Shown one piece after another: positions 61,136 through 64,000 of a stretch of 64,000 nucleotides of DNA. The stretch is from positions 1-64,000 of the forward strand of contig CAUSDX010000009.1 of the NCBI GenBank assembly GCA_963530615.1, read 5' to 3'. Both the position numbers and the translations under genes were made by a program. Every line of letters begins with the position of its first letter. Position 1 is the first letter of the stretch. This DNA comes from JABCPE02 sp963530615. Lineage in GTDB: Bacteria; Bacteroidota; Bacteroidia; Flavobacteriales; Weeksellaceae. Under the pieces are notes generated by a model, which had not been told where the DNA came from, did no database searches, and worked only from the letters and a program-made list of their open reading frames with translations.

Positions 61136-61699
61136 TTATTTTTTTACGGGTTTATATTTATAAGGGAGATTTTCTCTTATATATTTATCTAAAAGAGAGC
61201 GATTTTCCTCTAATTTACGAGGATACTGCACATTGTTATCCAATGCCTTATCACCATATTCCTCCACGGTACAAATAAATTTCGCAGGTACTCCCGCATA
61301 TACAGAATTATCTGGCATTGAAGAGTTTAATAACGAACCCGCACCCAAAATACAATTATCACCCATCTTTGCCCCTGGTAAAAAAGTACAATTATTCCCC
61401 ACGAAACAATTTTGCCCTATCTTTATTCTACCAAAATTACGAGCATCGCGATATTTCTCCATACTGCGGATAACATACATTGCCCCATCGTGATTGATGA
61501 AGGTACATCCTGCTGTAATCTTTGAATAACTACCAATCTCTATCAAATAAGGTTCAGAACCGAAATTGGGGGAATCTACAAAAATAACTCCCTCTCCTAT
61601 CTGCAACCCCCTTGCTTTGCAAATCTCAATATAAGACTTGCAATATATTTGCCTAAAAATTGTGTGAATTTTGAGAAATATTCTATATAAGATATTCAT
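61136..61699 (-). CDS. Hexapeptide-repeat O-acetyltransferase
   Basis: The 187-residue protein has a left-handed beta-helix of hexapeptide repeats (IGEGVIF, IGSYSKITAGCTFINHDGA, IGQNCFVGNNCTFLPGAKMG, ILGAGSLLNSS), with a likely catalytic histidine in FINHDG. It matches maltose/galactoside-type acetyltransferases that O-acetylate sugars. Its ATG overlaps the glycosyltransferase stop by four bases, so it belongs to the polysaccharide operon and probably acetylates a precursor sugar. Confidence 0.88.
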   Translation of the reverse strand: MNILYRIFLKIHTIFRQIYCKSYIEICKARGLQIGEGVIFVDSPNFGSEPYLIEIGSYSKITAGCTFINHDGAMYVIRSMEKYRDARNFGRIKIGQNCFVGNNCTFLPGAKMGDNCILGAGSLLNSSMPDNSVYAGVPAKFICTVEEYGDKALDNNVQYPRKLEENRSLLDKYIRENLPYKYKPVKK

Positions 61700-62859
61700 T
61701 TTGTAGTAAGTTGAGTTATTATTTCTTCTACTCTATTAAAAATTTTTTGATTATCAAACTGCTTTTCAGAGTCTCTTAAGTTCTCTCGTATTTTTGTTAT
61801 TAATGTTTCATTCGTAAGGAATTCCTTCATTCCGTGATATATGTTATCTACATCATAATTAACCAAATATCCATTTTTTTTATGTGTAATCATCTCGGGA
61901 ATACCTCCTGTATTAGTGGATAATATTGGCTTTTGTAAAATCAGAGCTTCAGCAATAATGAGAGGCCAACCTTCAGATTCAGAAGGCATTACAAAAAAAT
62001 CTGCATTTTTCACATAAGGATAGGGATTTTGCAATGAGCCTAAAAATATAAAACTATCCATTACATTTAGTTTTTGAGCCTGAAGTCTTAAATTCTCCAT
62101 TTCCTCACCATCACCAATAATAACAATTTTATGATGAAATCCTTCTTCCAATAATCTATGATGAGCTTCCATTAATTTATGATGCCCCTTACGAGAGTGG
62201 AGTCTTGCCACATTTATAAAAACTGGGTACTTCGTAGCAAAATCTGGGATTATTTCGAGAGACTTTTGTTTTAGTTCATCAATGGGAATAGCGTTCCTAA
62301 TCACCTCATTAGGAGGAAGTTTTATATCAGGATAAGTTTCTACAAAAATGTCTCTCGCCTGCTGAGATCCCCAAAAAAAATAATCAAATTTTGGGATTTG
62401 TTTCAAAATATTCGGTACGGCAGGTTGAAGTTTTGGATAGGTAATATCCGAATGAAACCAGCCAATCTTTTTGGATTTTTTGTTTGATGAATTAATCACA
62501 TCAGCAAACATTGTATAGCCTGTGGCAATCTCTACATCAGCATTATTTTCCAAAATAAATTGATCAGGAATAATAGGAAACTTCCTAAATAACCATAATT
62601 TTACACCTCGAAATACTAATTGTAATTTATTGATTATCTTAACATTAGAAAAATCCTCTTTACCACCTGCCAATGTTTTAAAAGGAATAAAATTAGGAAT
62701 ATGATTTCGTAATTCTCCTTGAAATAAATTCAGACAAAGAGAAATTTCAAATTTTTCTTGGTCAAGATTATTCAGCATACCAAGTAGAACTTTTTCTACC
62801 CCTCCCATTTCCATAGAGCGATGTCTAAAAAGAACTTTAATTTTATTTTTCTCCTTCAT
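61696..62859 (-). CDS. Glycosyltransferase family 4
   Basis: The 387-residue protein has a GT-B fold: an N-terminal acceptor half (LFRHRSMEMGGVEKVLLGML) and a C-terminal GT4 half with VARLHSRKGHHKLMEAHH, FLGSLQNPYPYVKNADFFVM, PSESEGWPLIIAEAL and NTGGIPEMI. The ESEGWPLIIAEAL motif is the retaining EX7E pattern. It is soluble with basic residues and should add one sugar to a lipid-linked oligosaccharide. It lies between the two acyltransferase genes. Confidence 0.92.
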   Translation of the reverse strand: MKEKNKIKVLFRHRSMEMGGVEKVLLGMLNNLDQEKFEISLCLNLFQGELRNHIPNFIPFKTLAGGKEDFSNVKIINKLQLVFRGVKLWLFRKFPIIPDQFILENNADVEIATGYTMFADVINSSNKKSKKIGWFHSDITYPKLQPAVPNILKQIPKFDYFFWGSQQARDIFVETYPDIKLPPNEVIRNAIPIDELKQKSLEIIPDFATKYPVFINVARLHSRKGHHKLMEAHHRLLEEGFHHKIVIIGDGEEMENLRLQAQKLNVMDSFIFLGSLQNPYPYVKNADFFVMPSESEGWPLIIAEALILQKPILSTNTGGIPEMITHKKNGYLVNYDVDNIYHGMKEFLTNETLITKIRENLRDSEKQFDNQKIFNRVEEIITQLTTK

Positions 62860-62864
62860 AAGCG

Positions 62865-63929
62865 TTATTTTTTAAATTGACTTTTTATCCAATGGTTAGC
62901 AGGTTCTTCTATGTATTTGAATAAAATAATGGAAATGAGATTTAATATAATGAATAAAAAAAGTTTATTATCCCAAATATATTCATCAATAAAAATAGGA
63001 ATAAATCCTTTATGAATGAGATAAAAAACATAAGATGATTTGCCTAAAAGTATCATAATAGGTAGTGATAAAATCTTACTAATAAGCGTTTTTTCATAGA
63101 TTAATCCCCAAAAAAATGGAGCAATGCCAAAGAAAGATAAAAAGCCTGTCTCTATAAATCTGCCAATATCTGTTTTGAAAAATGGAAATTCTCTAAGGTG
63201 AGGAATCCCTAAAATATATAAAATAACAGAAAAAATTCCTAAATAAGTAATAAAATTAAGTTTAGGTGTATATTTTCTCATAAATAAAGCAAGTGCTATT
63301 CCTGCAAAAAATTCAATGATATATACAGAAAAATTATTTTTCATAAAGCCTCCAATATTGTTTATATCTTTAAAAATATAGCTTATAAATGTGCCAAAAA
63401 CAAAGATTAAAATGGGAAGTATTAAAATCCCCCCCCCCTTAATTTTTCGTATTAAAATAAAGTAAAAAGGGGCTGAAATATAAAATAATTCTTCTATTGT
63501 TAGAGTCCACCCTTGTGATATTCCTGAATGGGCATAATCAGCAAAAAGTGTTTTAGTCATGGTAAAACTGAGAATAGCCTGAATAGTAAGCTCTTTATTC
63601 CATCCCATGTTGATAAAAGTAATTCCAAATCCTATTGCGGTAATAATGAAATACATTGGATAAATTCTTGCGAATCTATTAACCATATATTTCTTAAAAT
63701 GTATAGGATTTCTATCAAAATAACGATAAGTGATAAGAAAACCACTCAATACAAAAAACATGTCTACACCAATGTGAAATTCCCAAATGATATCAGCAAT
63801 CCATTTAGGATAAGAGTGATTAGAATTTTTGAATGGAAAAAAATGATAAACAAAAATAATCCAAGCCGCTATGACTCGGAAGCCCGTAAGTGCAGGGAAA
63901 AATTGTTTTGTAGGTGTTTTATTCAACAT
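62865..63929 (-). CDS. Membrane acyltransferase 3 (OafA type) with a G10 tract
   Basis: The 354-residue membrane protein has about ten hydrophobic segments and the acyltransferase-3 motifs: the N-terminal FPALTGFRVIAAWIIFVYHF with its conserved His, FHIGVDMFFVLSGFLITYRY, and ARIYPMYFI. It should add acetyl or another acyl group to a surface polysaccharide. Codons 164-167 (AAG GGG GGG GGG) form a run of ten G on the coding strand at 63438-63429, a hotspot for slippage; the present length gives a full frame. I start it at ATG 63929; an upstream TTG at 63938 is less likely. Confidence 0.9.
   Translation of the reverse strand: MLNKTPTKQFFPALTGFRVIAAWIIFVYHFFPFKNSNHSYPKWIADIIWEFHIGVDMFFVLSGFLITYRYFDRNPIHFKKYMVNRFARIYPMYFIITAIGFGITFINMGWNKELTIQAILSFTMTKTLFADYAHSGISQGWTLTIEELFYISAPFYFILIRKIKGGGILILPILIFVFGTFISYIFKDINNIGGFMKNNFSVYIIEFFAGIALALFMRKYTPKLNFITYLGIFSVILYILGIPHLREFPFFKTDIGRFIETGFLSFFGIAPFFWGLIYEKTLISKILSLPIMILLGKSSYVFYLIHKGFIPIFIDEYIWDNKLFLFIILNLISIILFKYIEEPANHWIKSQFKK
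63429..63438 (-). repeat. Homopolymer run of ten G on the coding strand (C10 on the plus strand)
   Basis: Ten identical G-C pairs in a region where long G or C runs are otherwise absent. It lies inside the acyltransferase gene about 46% of the way through, so gain or loss of one base would truncate the protein. Confidence 0.9.
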
Positions 63930-64000
63930 TACAACCAAGGTTTTTATATTGATTTTTAAATTTTTCTACCCAATGATGAAAATTAGTTATGTTTATTTTT
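63919..64000 (-). CDS. C-terminal end of an upstream gene in the polysaccharide cluster
   Basis: One minus-strand frame is open from the right window edge to TAA 63921-63919 and ends VEKFKNQYKNLGCNVE. It overlaps the acyltransferase start by 11 bases, as neighbouring genes in this cluster do. With only 26 residues the family cannot be named; a glycosyltransferase is plausible from context. Confidence 0.4.
   Translation of the reverse strand, partial: KINITNFHHWVEKFKNQYKNLGCNVE

Overview
The window is a low-GC bacterial chromosome segment (about one third G+C by eye) from a Gram-negative member of the Bacteroidota, most likely Flavobacteriia and probably Weeksellaceae-like. The pointers are the gliding genes gldF and gldG, a DNA polymerase III alpha subunit with a built-in proofreading exonuclease, a separate atpD-atpC pair, the GSCFA, DUF349 and BT0820-type proteins, an outer-membrane beta-barrel protein with a carboxypeptidase-regulatory domain, and repeated TAnnTTTG promoter boxes in place of sigma70 sequences. 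The species cannot be fixed from sequence alone. I found no rRNA, tRNA, CRISPR array or insertion sequence.

Positions 1-9198 (all minus strand) hold a type I restriction-modification operon with two extra genes: hsdR, a membrane-type KAP P-loop NTPase, hsdM, rhuM, and the start of hsdS, which runs off the left edge. hsdM carries an in-frame amber stop 59 codons before its natural end. The KAP gene is far more AT-rich than its neighbours. The operon looks like a composite phage-defence locus that is currently damaged.

Positions 9.6-38.6 kb are mostly housekeeping: ftsY, thiamine pyrophosphokinase, der, upp, an NlpE-like lipoprotein, an outer-membrane barrel protein, dapF-mltG, an isolated nuoH-nuoI-nuoJ trio, dapA, a hydrolase, a NifU-type scaffold, dnaE-gldF-gldG, a prenyl synthase-GSCFA-tatD operon, a DUF47-phosphate transporter pair, a DEAD-box helicase and pheS.

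Positions 38.7-43.1 kb hold a head-to-head pair of secreted-protein genes. One encodes an 1166-residue modular protein built like the adhesins of Gram-positive bacteria; the other encodes a 228-residue secreted protein.

Positions 43.1-61.0 kb are again core genes: tpx, trpB, atpC-atpD, ribF, map, ribD, aroE, an ABC permease, rbfA, rlmD and others. trpB is preceded by a 23-residue leader peptide with tandem Trp codons and then an intrinsic terminator, which is the layout of a ribosome-mediated tryptophan attenuator.

Positions 61.1-64.0 kb are the end of a surface-polysaccharide cluster: a hexapeptide acetyltransferase, a GT4 glycosyltransferase, a membrane acyltransferase containing a run of ten G, and the tail of another gene. 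The G10 run suggests phase-variable decoration of the polysaccharide.
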